Positions 8,305 to 17,466 are shown, counted from the first letter of the stretch. The stretch: 64,000 nucleotides of DNA from Planctomycetota bacterium (GCA_030746555.1 JASLMK010000027.1:1-64000), one strand, 5' to 3'. Made by a program: numbers and translations. The notes: a model not told the origin generated them from the sequence alone.

Positions 8305-9539
8305 CGGCGGTTCGCGCGCGACTCGAGGCCCTCCTCGGTAGCGAGGCCGTGGACGAGCTCACGCTCGGCGCGGGGCACGCGCCCCTGCCCATGGTTCTCC
8401 CGCCCGGGGAGGCCGAGCTGTGTACCGTCTTGGAGCTGGCAACCCACGAGGGCTGGCGCGTGCTGCCGGTCGGAGCCGGCAGCCGTGTGGGAGCGTGTCG
8501 CCCCCCCGCCGGCTGTGACCTGGCGCTCTCGACCCGGCGCTTGGACGCCATCGTGGCCTATGAACCCGGAGACGGGACCCTGACCGCCCAGGCGGGCACG
8601 CCCATGGCGCACGTTGCGCGCACGGCCGCGGGCGGAGGCCACCACCTCTCCCCCGACGTGGCGCGTCCAGCGGCCACGACCCTCGGCGGCGTCCTCGCCT
8701 CCGGCGCGAGCGGGTTCGACCGCCTGCGCCACGGCCCCTCGCGCTGGCACGTGTTGGGAACGCGGATCGCCGAGGCGGACGGCACGGTGACCCAAAGCGG
8801 TGGGCGGTTGGTGAAGAACGTGACCGGCTACGATCTCCACCGCCTGTACTGCGGCTCGCGCGGGAGCCTGTGCGTCATCCTCGAGGCATCCCTGCGCCTG
8901 TTCCCCCTGCCCGAACGGCAAGTGGTCGTGCGCGCCCCCTTCTCCGAGGCCGACGCCGGCCTGGCAGCGGCACGGGTCGTCGCGGCGCTGCCGGTCGCCC
9001 CTGTGGCGGTCGTGCTGACCGACCGGCCCGAGGTCGAGGGCGCACCATGGTCCGTGGAGGTCGTTCTCGGCGGGCGGGCGGCGCGCGTGGCTTGGGAGTG
9101 CGGCGAAGTGACCGCCGCCCTCCCCAATGCGACGGTGATCGACGACGGCGTCGTACGCGCCGCGTTCCTGCGCGACCTCGAACCCGATCCGAGCAGCGCC
9201 CACGCCCTGCGGATCACCTGCCGACCGTCGAAGGCCGCGGCCGTCTTGGATCGCGCCCGATCCGTACTGGCGGCTGTCGGCTTCGAGGTGACGAGCCTCC
9301 TCCACCCGGGCGTGGCGACGATCGCCATCGCCCTGCCGCAGGGCCTGGAGGGCTTGGCTTCCGTGGTCGAGGAACTGCGCGCGATCGAAGGGGCGCGGGT
9401 CTGCGTGCAAGGCTCGGATCTGCCCGGCGGCTTCGAGCCCCTCGAACGACCTACCGTTGGCCTGGACCTCATGCGCCGCCTGCGCGAGGCCCTCGACCCA
9501 CACGGTCGCTTCGCACCCGACAGCGTGCTCTGGGGATGA
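8301..9539 (+). CDS. glcE: Glycolate oxidase subunit GlcE (FAD-binding)
   Basis: Second FAD-binding subunit of glycolate oxidase, 412 residues, shorter and more divergent than GlcD. The FAD-site segment PVGAGSRVGACRPP is near residue 55. GTPMAHVARTAAGGGHHLSPD and the late segment SGGRLVKNVTGYDLHRL are characteristic of GlcE. It lacks the HAGDGN motif of GlcD, as expected. It begins with a four-base ATGA overlap with glcD and ends with a four-base overlap with glcF. Substrate of the complex is inferred from the D-E-F set; D-lactate is the main alternative. Confidence 0.88.
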   Translation: MTAVRARLEALLGSEAVDELTLGAGHAPLPMVLPPGEAELCTVLELATHEGWRVLPVGAGSRVGACRPPAGCDLALSTRRLDAIVAYEPGDGTLTAQAGTPMAHVARTAAGGGHHLSPDVARPAATTLGGVLASGASGFDRLRHGPSRWHVLGTRIAEADGTVTQSGGRLVKNVTGYDLHRLYCGSRGSLCVILEASLRLFPLPERQVVVRAPFSEADAGLAAARVVAALPVAPVAVVLTDRPEVEGAPWSVEVVLGGRAARVAWECGEVTAALPNATVIDDGVVRAAFLRDLEPDPSSAHALRITCRPSKAAAVLDRARSVLAAVGFEVTSLLHPGVATIAIALPQGLEGLASVVEELRAIEGARVCVQGSDLPGGFEPLERPTVGLDLMRRLREALDPHGRFAPDSVLWG

Positions 9540-10840
9540 CGGCGATGGAACCCTCCAGTCTCGTCGAAGCCGCGCGCACCCTCGACTGCATCCACTGCGG
9601 TCTGTGCCTCAACACCTGTCCGACCTACCGGCTCACCGGTGTCGAGTCCGCTGGCCCGCGCGGACGGGTACACCTGATGCGGGCCGTCGCCGAGGGCGAG
9701 CTCGAAGCCGACGCGGGCTTCGCCGAAGAGATGAACGCCTGCCTGCTGTGCCGCCACTGCGAGAGTGTCTGCCCCTCGGGAATCCGCATGGGGACGATGA
9801 TGGAGTTCACCCGCGGCGGCCTCGAGCGCCACGGACGGCGGCCGCTCTGGTCACGGGCGGCGCGCTGGTTGGGCTTCCGCCTCGTCCTCCCCCGCCGCGG
9901 CCTGGTGAGCGTGCTCGCCGGCGCCCTGCGCCTCGCCCAGAGGTCGGGTCTGGTGCGCCTGGCCCCCGCCCTGCTGGGGAGTCGAGGCGCCGGCCTGCCC
10001 CACCTCCCGGGCGTCCCCCCCGCCTCCGAGCGCGGGGCACTGCCCGCGCGCACTCCGGCGCAGGGCGAGACGCACGGCCGGGTCGGTGTGCTCGACGGTT
10101 GCGTGATGCCCATCCTGTTCGGGCGCGTGAACAGGGCCACGGTGCGGGTGCTCGCCGCCTGCGGCTTCGAAGTCCACAGCCCGCCGCGCGCGACCTGCTG
10201 CGGCTCCCTGCACGCCCACAACGGCGACTTGGAGGCCGCGCGCTCCCTCGCGCGCGGGACGATCGCCGCCCACGAGGACCTCCTCGATCTCGACGGCACG
10301 CCGGCGCCCATCGTCGTGAACAGCGCGGGGTGCGGCTCGCACATGAAGGAATACGGCGAGCTTCTGGCCGACGATCCCGCTTGGAGCCGGCGCGCTCGGG
10401 ACTTCGCCGCGCGGGTGGTCGACTTCAGCGAGCACCTCGCAGCGAGCCCCGACGACCTCCTCGACGCCGCGCTCTCCGGCCGGTCCGCGGACCTCGCCGG
10501 CCCCGTGGTGTGGGACGATCCCTGCCACCTCTGTCACGGACAGGGCGTGCGCGACCAACCGCGCTCCCTGCTCGATCGAGTCTCCGGCGCCGAGCGCGTG
10601 GACCTCGCCGAGAGCGAGTCCTGCTGCGGCTCGGCGGGCGTCTACTCCCTCACCCACCCCGAGCCGAGCGCCGCCATCCTCGACGAGCGCCTCACCGCCC
10701 TCGCTGCGACCGGCGCCAAAACCCTGGTCACCGCGAACCCCGGCTGCCAGCTCCAGTGGGCCGCCGGCGTGCGCCGCGCCGGGCTAGAGGTCGAGGTCCT
10801 GCACCTCGCCGAGGTCCTCGGTCGCGCCCTCGACGACTGA
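9536..10840 (+). CDS. glcF: Glycolate oxidase iron-sulfur subunit GlcF
   Basis: Iron-sulfur electron-transfer subunit of glycolate oxidase, 434 residues. Two [4Fe-4S] ferredoxin-type motifs lie near the N-terminus: CIHCGLCLNTCPTYR and CLLCRHCESVCPSG. The C-terminal half has the duplicated cysteine-rich domain (heterodisulfide-reductase type): CCGSLHAHNGD, then DDPCHLCHGQG and SCCGSAGVYS. ATG at 9536 overlaps the glcE stop; a second ATG three codons later is equally possible. It closes the five-gene run that starts with the ABC exporter. A convergent gene follows. Confidence 0.92.
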   Translation: MTAMEPSSLVEAARTLDCIHCGLCLNTCPTYRLTGVESAGPRGRVHLMRAVAEGELEADAGFAEEMNACLLCRHCESVCPSGIRMGTMMEFTRGGLERHGRRPLWSRAARWLGFRLVLPRRGLVSVLAGALRLAQRSGLVRLAPALLGSRGAGLPHLPGVPPASERGALPARTPAQGETHGRVGVLDGCVMPILFGRVNRATVRVLAACGFEVHSPPRATCCGSLHAHNGDLEAARSLARGTIAAHEDLLDLDGTPAPIVVNSAGCGSHMKEYGELLADDPAWSRRARDFAARVVDFSEHLAASPDDLLDAALSGRSADLAGPVVWDDPCHLCHGQGVRDQPRSLLDRVSGAERVDLAESESCCGSAGVYSLTHPEPSAAILDERLTALAATGAKTLVTANPGCQLQWAAGVRRAGLEVEVLHLAEVLGRALDD

Positions 10841-10932
10841 GCCGGCACCCGCGCTCCCTGACCCGAGGCCACCGCGCCTACCGGCGTGGGAAGGGAAGCC
10901 GGCGAGGCGGCGGCGAGCACGACGGCACGTGC

Positions 10933-10948
10933 GCGGTTTGCGAACCGC
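10933..10948. terminator. Weak hairpin between convergent genes
   Basis: GCGGTT-TGCG-AACCGC forms a 6-bp stem with a 4-nt loop in the gap between glcF and the convergent membrane-protein gene. There is no U-tract on either strand, so it is at best a weak terminator. Confidence 0.25.
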
Positions 10949-10978
10949 CCCCCGTCTCCTCCTCCAGCTCCTCGCCGC

Positions 10979-11605
10979 TCAGGGAGCCCCGCCGAGCGGC
11001 GGGAGGGCGGTGAGGAGAGCCTGCAGGGATTCCTCGGAGGCGGGCTCGCCGGCGGGCCAGACCGCGTAGGCGATCCAAGGACGTCCGGGGCGGTAGAGGT
11101 TGGCGCGCACGGACTCCCGGTACCCGTCGGCGAGCTTGCGGCGCACGCGGACGAAGCTAGGGGCCAGCTCGCCCCAGCGCAGGCGGCCGCCGGCCAACGG
11201 CAGGTCCACCCGCTTGTCGGGGCCTTCGCGGGGAGGCTCGTAGGAGAGCCTCCGGAACTGGCGCTCGAGGACGGCCTCGATGGCGTCCTCTGGATGGCGC
11301 ACGAGGAACGCGCGCTCGAAGGGGGCCGGAGCGCTGTCCTCAGCGATCGAATCGGGAGGAGACGCCCCCTCGCCGGGCACCCCGAGCACGACGACCTGCT
11401 CGCCGGTCGGCAGGGCGCGCGCCTCCAGCAACGCCAGCCCGAAGGGCAGCTCGCCGACATCGAAGTCCTTTGCGAGCAGGGCGGCCGGATCCTCGCTCCG
11501 CTCCCCCATGCCCACGAGAACGACGAAGGCGCCGGCGATCGCAGCCAGGGCGAGGCCGATCCCCAGGACGCCCGAGACCGTCTCGCGCGGGACGGGGGCG
11601 ACCAT
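10979..11605 (-). CDS. Unknown membrane-anchored protein
   Basis: Not recognised. The 208-residue protein has one N-terminal transmembrane helix (about residues 11-33, rich in Ala, Leu, Ile and Val) after a short cytoplasmic tail, then a soluble domain of about 170 residues with no cysteine or obvious catalytic motif. The helix looks like an uncleaved anchor. It starts 5 nt after the stop of the upstream gene, which has the same tail-helix-domain architecture, so the two are probably an operon and may act together at the membrane. Start ATG at 11605. Confidence 0.7.
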   Translation of the reverse strand: MVAPVPRETVSGVLGIGLALAAIAGAFVVLVGMGERSEDPAALLAKDFDVGELPFGLALLEARALPTGEQVVVLGVPGEGASPPDSIAEDSAPAPFERAFLVRHPEDAIEAVLERQFRRLSYEPPREGPDKRVDLPLAGGRLRWGELAPSFVRVRRKLADGYRESVRANLYRPGRPWIAYAVWPAGEPASEESLQALLTALPPLGGAP

Positions 11606-11610
11606 CGTGA

Positions 11611-12282
11611 TCAGCGTTGCGGCCCGACGTGGAACGGCGCGAGGAGCTCGCGCAGGTACTCGTCGGGAACGGGATCGGAGGTGTGGGTCGCGCGCACGAC
11701 CTGCACGACGAACAGGCCCGGATCCCCCGGAGCCGTCAGGTCGATCAGGGCCGAGACTCCCGCGCGCGCCGGCGAGCCTTCGCCGCCCTCGCCCGCCTCC
11801 TCGTCCTCGAACTGGTAGAAGCGGAGCACGTCGAGCACCCTGCCCTGGATCTCGATCGTCCCCGCCTGCAGATCCTTGCGGCCGCCCAGGCCGGCGATGC
11901 TCCCGGTGAACTCGGGGTCGAACAACTGGTCGCGCGCCTCGTCCGCCTCGGAGATGTCGAAGGACTGGAAGATCACCGCGTATCCCCGGGAGTCCTCGAA
12001 GGTGAACATCTCCACGCCCATCATCCCGCCGCCGAAGAGCAGGTTGAGCTCCTCAGGGCGCTGGTCGAAGGAGAGGCGCTCCTCGATCCGAGGCCACTGC
12101 ACGTCCGGGTCGTTGAAGCCCTGGAACTGCTTGAAGAGCAGGCCGGCCACGACCAAGGCCGCGAGGACGGCGAGCAGGCAGCCGCCTCCGCAGAACAGCA
12201 GCCACAGGGGGAAGGCGCGCTTGGCGGGAGGCGCGACGGGTTGGTCGTCGAAGCCTGTGGATTGCTCTTCGAAGGCGGTCAT
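11611..12282 (-). CDS. Unknown membrane-anchored protein
   Basis: Not recognised. The 223-residue protein has a cytoplasmic tail of about 24 residues, one transmembrane helix (about 25-50, containing CGGGC), then an extracytoplasmic domain with an acidic low-complexity loop (EDEEAGEGGEG). ATG at 12282 is chosen because AGAGGAG sits 5 nt upstream; the frame remains open for 24 codons more but without a better site. It is the first gene of a two-gene unit with the similarly built protein downstream. A TAGGAT at 12336-12341 may be its -10 element. Confidence 0.75.
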   Translation of the reverse strand: MTAFEEQSTGFDDQPVAPPAKRAFPLWLLFCGGGCLLAVLAALVVAGLLFKQFQGFNDPDVQWPRIEERLSFDQRPEELNLLFGGGMMGVEMFTFEDSRGYAVIFQSFDISEADEARDQLFDPEFTGSIAGLGGRKDLQAGTIEIQGRVLDVLRFYQFEDEEAGEGGEGSPARAGVSALIDLTAPGDPGLFVVQVVRATHTSDPVPDEYLRELLAPFHVGPQR

Positions 12283-12335
12283 CTCAGCTCCTCTGGGCGG
12301 GTCGCACGGGCGAGTAGGCGCCCACGGGGCGGAGG

Positions 12336-12341
12336 ATCCTA
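12336..12341 (-). promoter_or_regulatory. Candidate -10 element (TAGGAT)
   Basis: TAGGAT on the minus strand lies about 53 nt upstream of the start of the membrane-protein pair. That start, unlike the leaderless-type genes, has a clear Shine-Dalgarno. No -35 box is evident. Confidence 0.3.
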
Positions 12342-12381
12342 CGCCCCTTGGCACACGCGATTCGGGACAATGCGGGATTCT

Positions 12382-13239
12382 CTACCACTCGTAGAAGCCC
12401 CGCCCCGCCTTCTTGCCGAGCTCCCCCCGGCCGACCATTTCGCGCAGGAGGGCGGGGGGAGCGAAGCGCTCGCCCAGCTCACCGGCGAGGTACTCGGCGA
12501 TCGACAGGCGCACGTCGAGGCCGACGAGATCCGTCAGGCGCAGCGGTCCCATCGGGAATCCGTATCCCAGAGTCATCGCCTTGTCGATGTCCTCCGCCGA
12601 CGCCACGCCGCTCTCGAGCATGCGGACGGCCTCGAGGCCGATCACCAGGCCCAGGCGCGAGGAGGCGAAGCCGGGGCTGTCGGTGACGCGGATGGGCTCC
12701 TTCCCCATGCGCGTCGCGAGCTCCAGCGCCGTCGTGACGACCTCCTCGGTGCTCGTGGGCGCCTCGACGACCTCGACGAGCTTCATGATGTGGACCGGAT
12801 TGAAGAAGTGCATCCCGACCACTCGCTCGGGATGGCGCGTCGCGGCGGCGATGGCCTCGACCGGAAGGGACGAGGTGTTCGTGGCCAGGAGCACGTCCGG
12901 GCCGAGCCGCTCGCCCAGCTCGCCGAAGATCGAGCGCTTCAGCTCGAGCCGCTCGGGGACCGCCTCGACGACGAGCTCGACGCCCTCGACCGCGGCCGCC
13001 AGCTCACTGCGACCCTCGAGTCGGCCAAGGGTCGCGTCACGCACCGCGGCCTCGACCTTGCCCCGCTCGACTCCCTTCTCCAGATTCGCGGCGACCTTCG
13101 CCAGGCCGCGCTCGACGACGTCGGCGTCCACGTCGAACAGGTTCGTGCGGATGCCGCACATGGCCAGGACCTGAGCGACGCCGTGTCCCATGGTGCCGGC
13201 CCCGATCACGGCCGCCGTCTGTATCTGCGCTGCGTTCAT
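12382..13239 (-). CDS. 3-hydroxybutyryl-CoA dehydrogenase (3-hydroxyacyl-CoA dehydrogenase)
   Basis: NAD(P)-dependent cytosolic oxidoreductase acting on 3-hydroxyacyl-CoA, in fatty-acid or butanoate/PHB metabolism. The 285-residue length is that of the single-domain Hbd/PaaH type. It has a Rossmann glycine motif GAGTMG near residue 13, LATNTSSLPV, the catalytic His region GMHFFNPVHIMKLVEVV, and the C-terminal dimer domain with GFPMGPLRLTDLVGLDV. ATG at 13239 is preceded by TAGGAT 8 nt upstream and no Shine-Dalgarno. The next gene upstream, a quinone-oxidoreductase-like enzyme on the same strand, ends 37 nt away. Confidence 0.92.
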   Translation of the reverse strand: MNAAQIQTAAVIGAGTMGHGVAQVLAMCGIRTNLFDVDADVVERGLAKVAANLEKGVERGKVEAAVRDATLGRLEGRSELAAAVEGVELVVEAVPERLELKRSIFGELGERLGPDVLLATNTSSLPVEAIAAATRHPERVVGMHFFNPVHIMKLVEVVEAPTSTEEVVTTALELATRMGKEPIRVTDSPGFASSRLGLVIGLEAVRMLESGVASAEDIDKAMTLGYGFPMGPLRLTDLVGLDVRLSIAEYLAGELGERFAPPALLREMVGRGELGKKAGRGFYEW

Positions 13240-13247
13240 GGCAGCAG

Positions 13248-13253
13248 ATCCTA
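13248..13253 (-). promoter_or_regulatory. Candidate -10 element (TAGGAT), leaderless type
   Basis: TAGGAT ends 8 nt before the ATG of the hydroxyacyl-CoA dehydrogenase, in a short intergenic gap with no ribosome binding site. This suggests a separate leaderless promoter. Confidence 0.4.
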
Positions 13254-13276
13254 CCCGGCGGCGTCCCCGCCGGCGC

Positions 13277-14311
13277 TCAGGGATCGGGAGTCAGGACGAC
13301 CTTCCCGTTGACCTCGCCGGCCTCCAGGGCGCGGTGGGCCGCGACGATCTCCGAGAGCGGAAGGACGCGATCGACGACCGGACGAAAGACACCGGCGGCG
13401 ACCTTGTCGAAGATGGTCGGGAAGGCCGAACGCGGCCCCATGGTGGAGCCGTGCACGGCGATGTTCTTCATGAACAGGTGCGGCAGGAGCAGGGACACCA
13501 TTGGGCCGGTCGTCCCGCCGCAGGTCACTAGGCGGCCCCTGCGCGCCAGGCAGCGCATCGAGCCCTCCCAGGTCGCCGGACCGACGTGCTCGACGACCAC
13601 GTCCACCCCACCGCCTCCGCTCCAGGCCTTGACCTGCTTGGGCCAGTCGGGGTCGTGGTGGTCGAGCGCCTCCTCGGCCCCCAGCTCGAGGGCGCGGGCT
13701 CGCTTCTCTGCGCTGCCCCCGGTGGCGATCACCCGCGCACCCAGGTCTCGGGCGATCTGGATCGCCGCCGAGCCGACGCCGCTCGAGCCGGCCAACACCA
13801 GGACGCGCTCACCCGAGCGGAGTGCGGCACGCGTGACGAGCATGCCCCAAGCCGTGACGAAGACCAGGGGGACCGCGGCCGCCTCGATGGGATCGACGCC
13901 GTCAGGCAGGGGCAGGACGAAGCGCTCGTCGAGCACGACGGACTCACAGTCGTAGCCGTCGCAGTGCTCGCCCCGGATGTGGTAGTCGTCGGAGAGGTGG
14001 TCGTCGCCGCGACGATCGAACTCCGACTCGCCCGAGGAGACGCCGGGGAGCAGCACGACGCTCTGCCCGACCCCTAGGCCGCCGACCCCCTCACCCAAGC
14101 CGGTGATCACGCCGGTCCCGTCGCAGCCGGGAATCAGGGGCAGCGGGAAGCGCACGCCGGGGATCCCGCGCCGCACCCAAAGGTCGAGGTGGTTGATCGA
14201 GGCCGCCGTCACCCGCGCCTGCACCTGCCCCGGCCCGGGCTCGGGGGTCGGCAGGTCGACGATCTCGAGGACTTCGGGGCCTCCGTGGTGTTGGATCCTG
14301 ACTGCCTGCAA
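13277..14311 (-). CDS. Zinc-type alcohol dehydrogenase / quinone oxidoreductase-like protein (MDR family)
   Basis: Medium-chain dehydrogenase/reductase, 344 residues, probably an NADPH-dependent quinone or enoyl reductase. The start MQAVRIQHHGGPEVLE is typical of quinone oxidoreductases. GCDGTGVITGLG and the nucleotide site LAGSSGVGSAAIQIARDLGA followed by TGGSAEKRARALELGA are clear. The structural-zinc four-cysteine lobe of true alcohol dehydrogenases is not visible, only a CDGYDCE segment. The start codon is TTG at 14311, chosen because the preceding codons do not resemble the family. Substrate unknown. Confidence 0.85.
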   Translation of the reverse strand: MQAVRIQHHGGPEVLEIVDLPTPEPGPGQVQARVTAASINHLDLWVRRGIPGVRFPLPLIPGCDGTGVITGLGEGVGGLGVGQSVVLLPGVSSGESEFDRRGDDHLSDDYHIRGEHCDGYDCESVVLDERFVLPLPDGVDPIEAAAVPLVFVTAWGMLVTRAALRSGERVLVLAGSSGVGSAAIQIARDLGARVIATGGSAEKRARALELGAEEALDHHDPDWPKQVKAWSGGGGVDVVVEHVGPATWEGSMRCLARRGRLVTCGGTTGPMVSLLLPHLFMKNIAVHGSTMGPRSAFPTIFDKVAAGVFRPVVDRVLPLSEIVAAHRALEAGEVNGKVVLTPDP

Positions 14312-14378
14312 GACGTACCTGTGCCGTGGGTGATGGGATGGGGGTCGGCCACTGCGCGTCTACGCGCCGCGGCCTCGC

Positions 14379-15857
14379 TCAGAGGTCGATCGTCGTGCAG
14401 CGTCCTCCGGTCGCGGCGCACATCTCGCGCCACTGGCTCTCGAGAAACCCGTTCGAGTCGAACAGGATCGCATCGAGCACGACCTTGCGGTAGCGGTTTC
14501 CCTGGGGGAGCAAGGTCTTCATCAGGGTCAGGTTCCAACGGTCCCCGCCGGTGGGCGCGCCATCGGTGAGGACCATCACCGTGTCCACGCGCGGGTCCTC
14601 GAGCGCCCGCCAGAAGGCGTCCCAGAAGTTCCCCTTGCCCCGCAGCTTGCTGCCCTCGAAGGCGGCGATCGCCTTGGAGACGTTGCGCTGCGACGCGGGA
14701 ACGAGCTCGTCCTCCCAAGGCTGGGGCACGCCGCTGTAGGGGACCACGTTGAACAGGGTCTCGTCGGAGATGGACTCGAGGAGACGACGCACCTCCGCGT
14801 CCGCCGCCTGCTTGCGCGAGCGCCCATCCTCCCCCTCGTCCCACATCGAGCCGGACATGTCGATCAGGACGGCGAGGTGGTCCGAGAGCACGGCCAGCCC
14901 CGCGAAGGCGCTCGTCATGTCCTCGTAGGTGCGTTCCGCGCTCGACTCCGCCGGACTCCAGTCGGCGTCGAGGTCCTCTGCCCAGTCGCGCCAGGGGCGC
15001 GCGTCCAGGCCGAACCCCAGGCCCGAGAGGTCCTGGAGGAGCTCCACGATGCGCCAAGCGACACGAGGCTCCTGCTCGCGCGAGAGCATCCCGGCCAGGG
15101 CCCGCGCACCGGTGGAGTCAGCCTCGCGGGCGTACTCCTCCGCCACCTGCAGCCGCACGGCCGGGGCGGAATCGAGGGCCAGCAGGCCCAGGACGTTCCC
15201 GCCCACCGACTCGATGGAGACGAACCTGTGCACCGAGGCCACGGCGCAGCGCACGCTCACCTCCTCGTCGGAGATCAGCCGAGCGGCGACGCTCCCTGCC
15301 TGGGGACCCGAGACCGCAGCCAGGGCGGACAAGGCGCAGGCACGCGCGTGCGGGTCCTTGTCCTTCGTGCTGGCCTTCGAGAGGGCCTTCTCCAGCTTCC
15401 CGTCTCCGGAGTACGCGATCCGCCCCGCGGCGGCGAGGCGCTCGACGCTCCAGAAGAGGGCCGCGCGCACCGCGAGATCGCGGTGGGCGATGAGCCGCGC
15501 GAGCCGCTCCTCGTCGATCTCGAGCGGGATGCGGCCGAGCGCCTCGGCCACGCGCTCGGCCACGATCCCCTTCTTGACCTTCAGCCCGGCCTTCCCGAAC
15601 AGCTCCTCCAGATCCTCCCGCGAGCGGATCCCCTCCAGGCGGATCTGCGCCTCGTCCGCGACCCGCGGCTCTGGATCGGCGAGCGCCTCGAGCACGAGCT
15701 CCCAGGCCTCCGAGCGGCCGTCCTCGGCCAGGGCGACGACCGCCTGCTGGCGTTCGCGGGCGCTGTCGGAGTCCAGGGCCTTCTTGAGGGTGTCGAGATC
15801 GCCCGCGGTGCCGGCGACCATCGCCGCACAGGCCGCGAGCCCCAAGGCCGCGCCCAT
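14379..15857 (-). CDS. HEAT-repeat and von Willebrand factor A domain protein
   Basis: Secreted or envelope protein of 492 residues. A short signal-like start (GLAACAAMVAGTAG) is followed by about 300 residues of HEAT/armadillo-like helical repeats, each with a DPEPRVADEA- or DEEVSVRCAV-like turn. A C-terminal VWA domain carries the MIDAS start LIDMSGSMWDEGEDGR (DxSxS) and MVLTDGAPTGG. Such proteins are usually metal-dependent adhesion or scaffold proteins; the partner is unknown. Its ATG overlaps the stop of the 5'-nucleotidase gene by one base (15857), so the two are co-translated. Confidence 0.82.
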   Translation of the reverse strand: MGAALGLAACAAMVAGTAGDLDTLKKALDSDSARERQQAVVALAEDGRSEAWELVLEALADPEPRVADEAQIRLEGIRSREDLEELFGKAGLKVKKGIVAERVAEALGRIPLEIDEERLARLIAHRDLAVRAALFWSVERLAAAGRIAYSGDGKLEKALSKASTKDKDPHARACALSALAAVSGPQAGSVAARLISDEEVSVRCAVASVHRFVSIESVGGNVLGLLALDSAPAVRLQVAEEYAREADSTGARALAGMLSREQEPRVAWRIVELLQDLSGLGFGLDARPWRDWAEDLDADWSPAESSAERTYEDMTSAFAGLAVLSDHLAVLIDMSGSMWDEGEDGRSRKQAADAEVRRLLESISDETLFNVVPYSGVPQPWEDELVPASQRNVSKAIAAFEGSKLRGKGNFWDAFWRALEDPRVDTVMVLTDGAPTGGDRWNLTLMKTLLPQGNRYRKVVLDAILFDSNGFLESQWREMCAATGGRCTTIDL

Positions 15858-17422
15858 CAGCGACCCTCCACTCGCCGGTAGCGCTGCTCCACCGACGGCT
15901 CGTGCCTTCCCCGCTCCCCGAGGTACTCCTCGAGCATCTCGCGCAGCATGCGCGGGTCATCGAGACGGGAGCTGGCCGCCTTCAGGCTCAGGTAGCGATC
16001 ACCTCCGTCCGCCAGGAAGCTGTTGGTCACCAAGGAGTAGACGCGCTCGTCGTCGATGGGCTCGCCGCCGATCAGGATGCCATCGAGGTGGCCGCCGCCC
16101 GCCTCGTCCACCTCCACCTCAACGACCATGCCGCTGAACTCCAGCCCGCTGTGCGCCGTACCCTCGACAGCCGCGCGCACGCACTCGACGATCCGTGCGC
16201 CGGGGAGCTCCAACCGCACCAGGTGGTTGCCGAAGGGCAGGAGCTCGAAGAGGTCGCGGCGCGTGATCGGCCCCGGCTTCCAGTCGCATCGGATCCCGCC
16301 GCGGTTCTGGATCGCCACGTCCGCCGGCAGGGCCGCGCGCATGGCGTCGCAGATCAGGTTCCCGGCGGAGGAGGAGCGGAAGCGGTCTCGCGTGCGCTGC
16401 AGGGGGCCGAGCAGCTCACCCACGACGACCGCCATGCGCTCCGCGCTGAAGGCCACGAGGTGCTCGCACATCTCGTCCACGCGGTCGTTGCGGTGTTCGG
16501 CCGGAATCTCCTCGAGCAGGCTGATCACATCGTACTCGAGCTTCAGCAGCTGCTTGGTGTCCGCGTCGAACCACAGGTCGACGCGCCCCACGGCGCTGGC
16601 CTTGGAGCCGACCTGCACGATCAGGGTCTCGCCCTCGGTGCGCCCCTCGCGCAGGAAGGTGTGCGAGTGCCCGCCGACGATCAGCGGCAGGTCGGGAAAT
16701 GCCTCGGCGAGCTCGACGTCCGCTTCGACCCCGAGGTGGGTCAGGGGCAGGATCCAGTCCACATCGTCGCCCAGCTCCGCGCGCACGCGGGCGAGCTCGG
16801 CGATCGGATCGACGAAGCGCAGGCCCTCGGCGTCCTCGTGGGTGATGTGCGGCGTCTGCGGAGTCAAGAGCCCGACGAGCCCCACGCGCATGCCCGCGAC
16901 CTCGCACACCTTCCAAGGTGCGACCCATTCGACGCGCCCAGCCTCGGGCTCGTGGAGGTTGGCGCAGACCGCCGGGACGCGGAAGTCGGCCAACAGGCTC
17001 AACAGATGCGGGAGGCCGTGGTCGAACTCGTGGTTGCCCACGCACATGGCGTCGTAGCCCACTTCCAACAGGACACGCACGAAGGCCCGGCCGCGGTCGA
17101 CCAGGCCCTCGGGAGTGCCCTGGAACCAGTCGCCGGCATCGACGACCAGGACGCCAGCGCCTGTCCGCTCGGCCTCGGCGCGCACGCGGCCCACGGTGCC
17201 CGCCAGGCGACGCAGGCCGCCGATCGGCGGAGGGTCCTCCTCGGAGAGCCAGACGGCGGGCCGAGCCTCTACCTGGCCGTGCACGTCGTTGGTGTGCAGG
17301 ACGATCAGGTGCAGGGGCTCGTCCGCGGCCCACCCGGCGGAAACGCCCGCCGCCAGGACGAGGGCGAGGGCGGCGAGTCGGCCGACGAGGGACGGCACGG
17401 GCCTGCGGGAGAGGGACGGCAT
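15857..17422 (-). CDS. 5'-nucleotidase / 2',3'-cyclic phosphodiesterase family protein
   Basis: Secreted two-domain metallophosphoesterase, 521 residues, hydrolysing nucleotides or related phosphoesters in the periplasm. It has a signal peptide (residues 1 to about 31, ending AGWAADE). The metallophosphatase motifs are HTNDVHGQ, DAGDWFQGTPEG, GNHEFDHG, LTHLG and GGHSHTF. The C-terminal substrate domain carries NRGGIRCDW and ELLPFGNHLVRLEL. ATG at 17422 is chosen because it puts the signal peptide at the N-terminus; the frame is open far upstream. A TACGCT hexamer 8 nt upstream may be its -10. The downstream VWA gene is coupled by a one-base overlap. Confidence 0.92.
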   Translation of the reverse strand: MPSLSRRPVPSLVGRLAALALVLAAGVSAGWAADEPLHLIVLHTNDVHGQVEARPAVWLSEEDPPPIGGLRRLAGTVGRVRAEAERTGAGVLVVDAGDWFQGTPEGLVDRGRAFVRVLLEVGYDAMCVGNHEFDHGLPHLLSLLADFRVPAVCANLHEPEAGRVEWVAPWKVCEVAGMRVGLVGLLTPQTPHITHEDAEGLRFVDPIAELARVRAELGDDVDWILPLTHLGVEADVELAEAFPDLPLIVGGHSHTFLREGRTEGETLIVQVGSKASAVGRVDLWFDADTKQLLKLEYDVISLLEEIPAEHRNDRVDEMCEHLVAFSAERMAVVVGELLGPLQRTRDRFRSSSAGNLICDAMRAALPADVAIQNRGGIRCDWKPGPITRRDLFELLPFGNHLVRLELPGARIVECVRAAVEGTAHSGLEFSGMVVEVEVDEAGGGHLDGILIGGEPIDDERVYSLVTNSFLADGGDRYLSLKAASSRLDDPRMLREMLEEYLGERGRHEPSVEQRYRRVEGR

Positions 17423-17430
17423 ACCGAGAG

Positions 17431-17436
17431 AGCGTA
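17431..17436 (-). promoter_or_regulatory. Candidate -10 element (TACGCT), leaderless type
   Basis: TACGCT ends 8 nt before the 5'-nucleotidase ATG with no Shine-Dalgarno between, in a 44-nt gap behind the glycosyltransferase gene. Confidence 0.35.
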
Positions 17437-17466
17437 CTTCGCTCCCCGGCCGCGGTCGAGAGAGCC

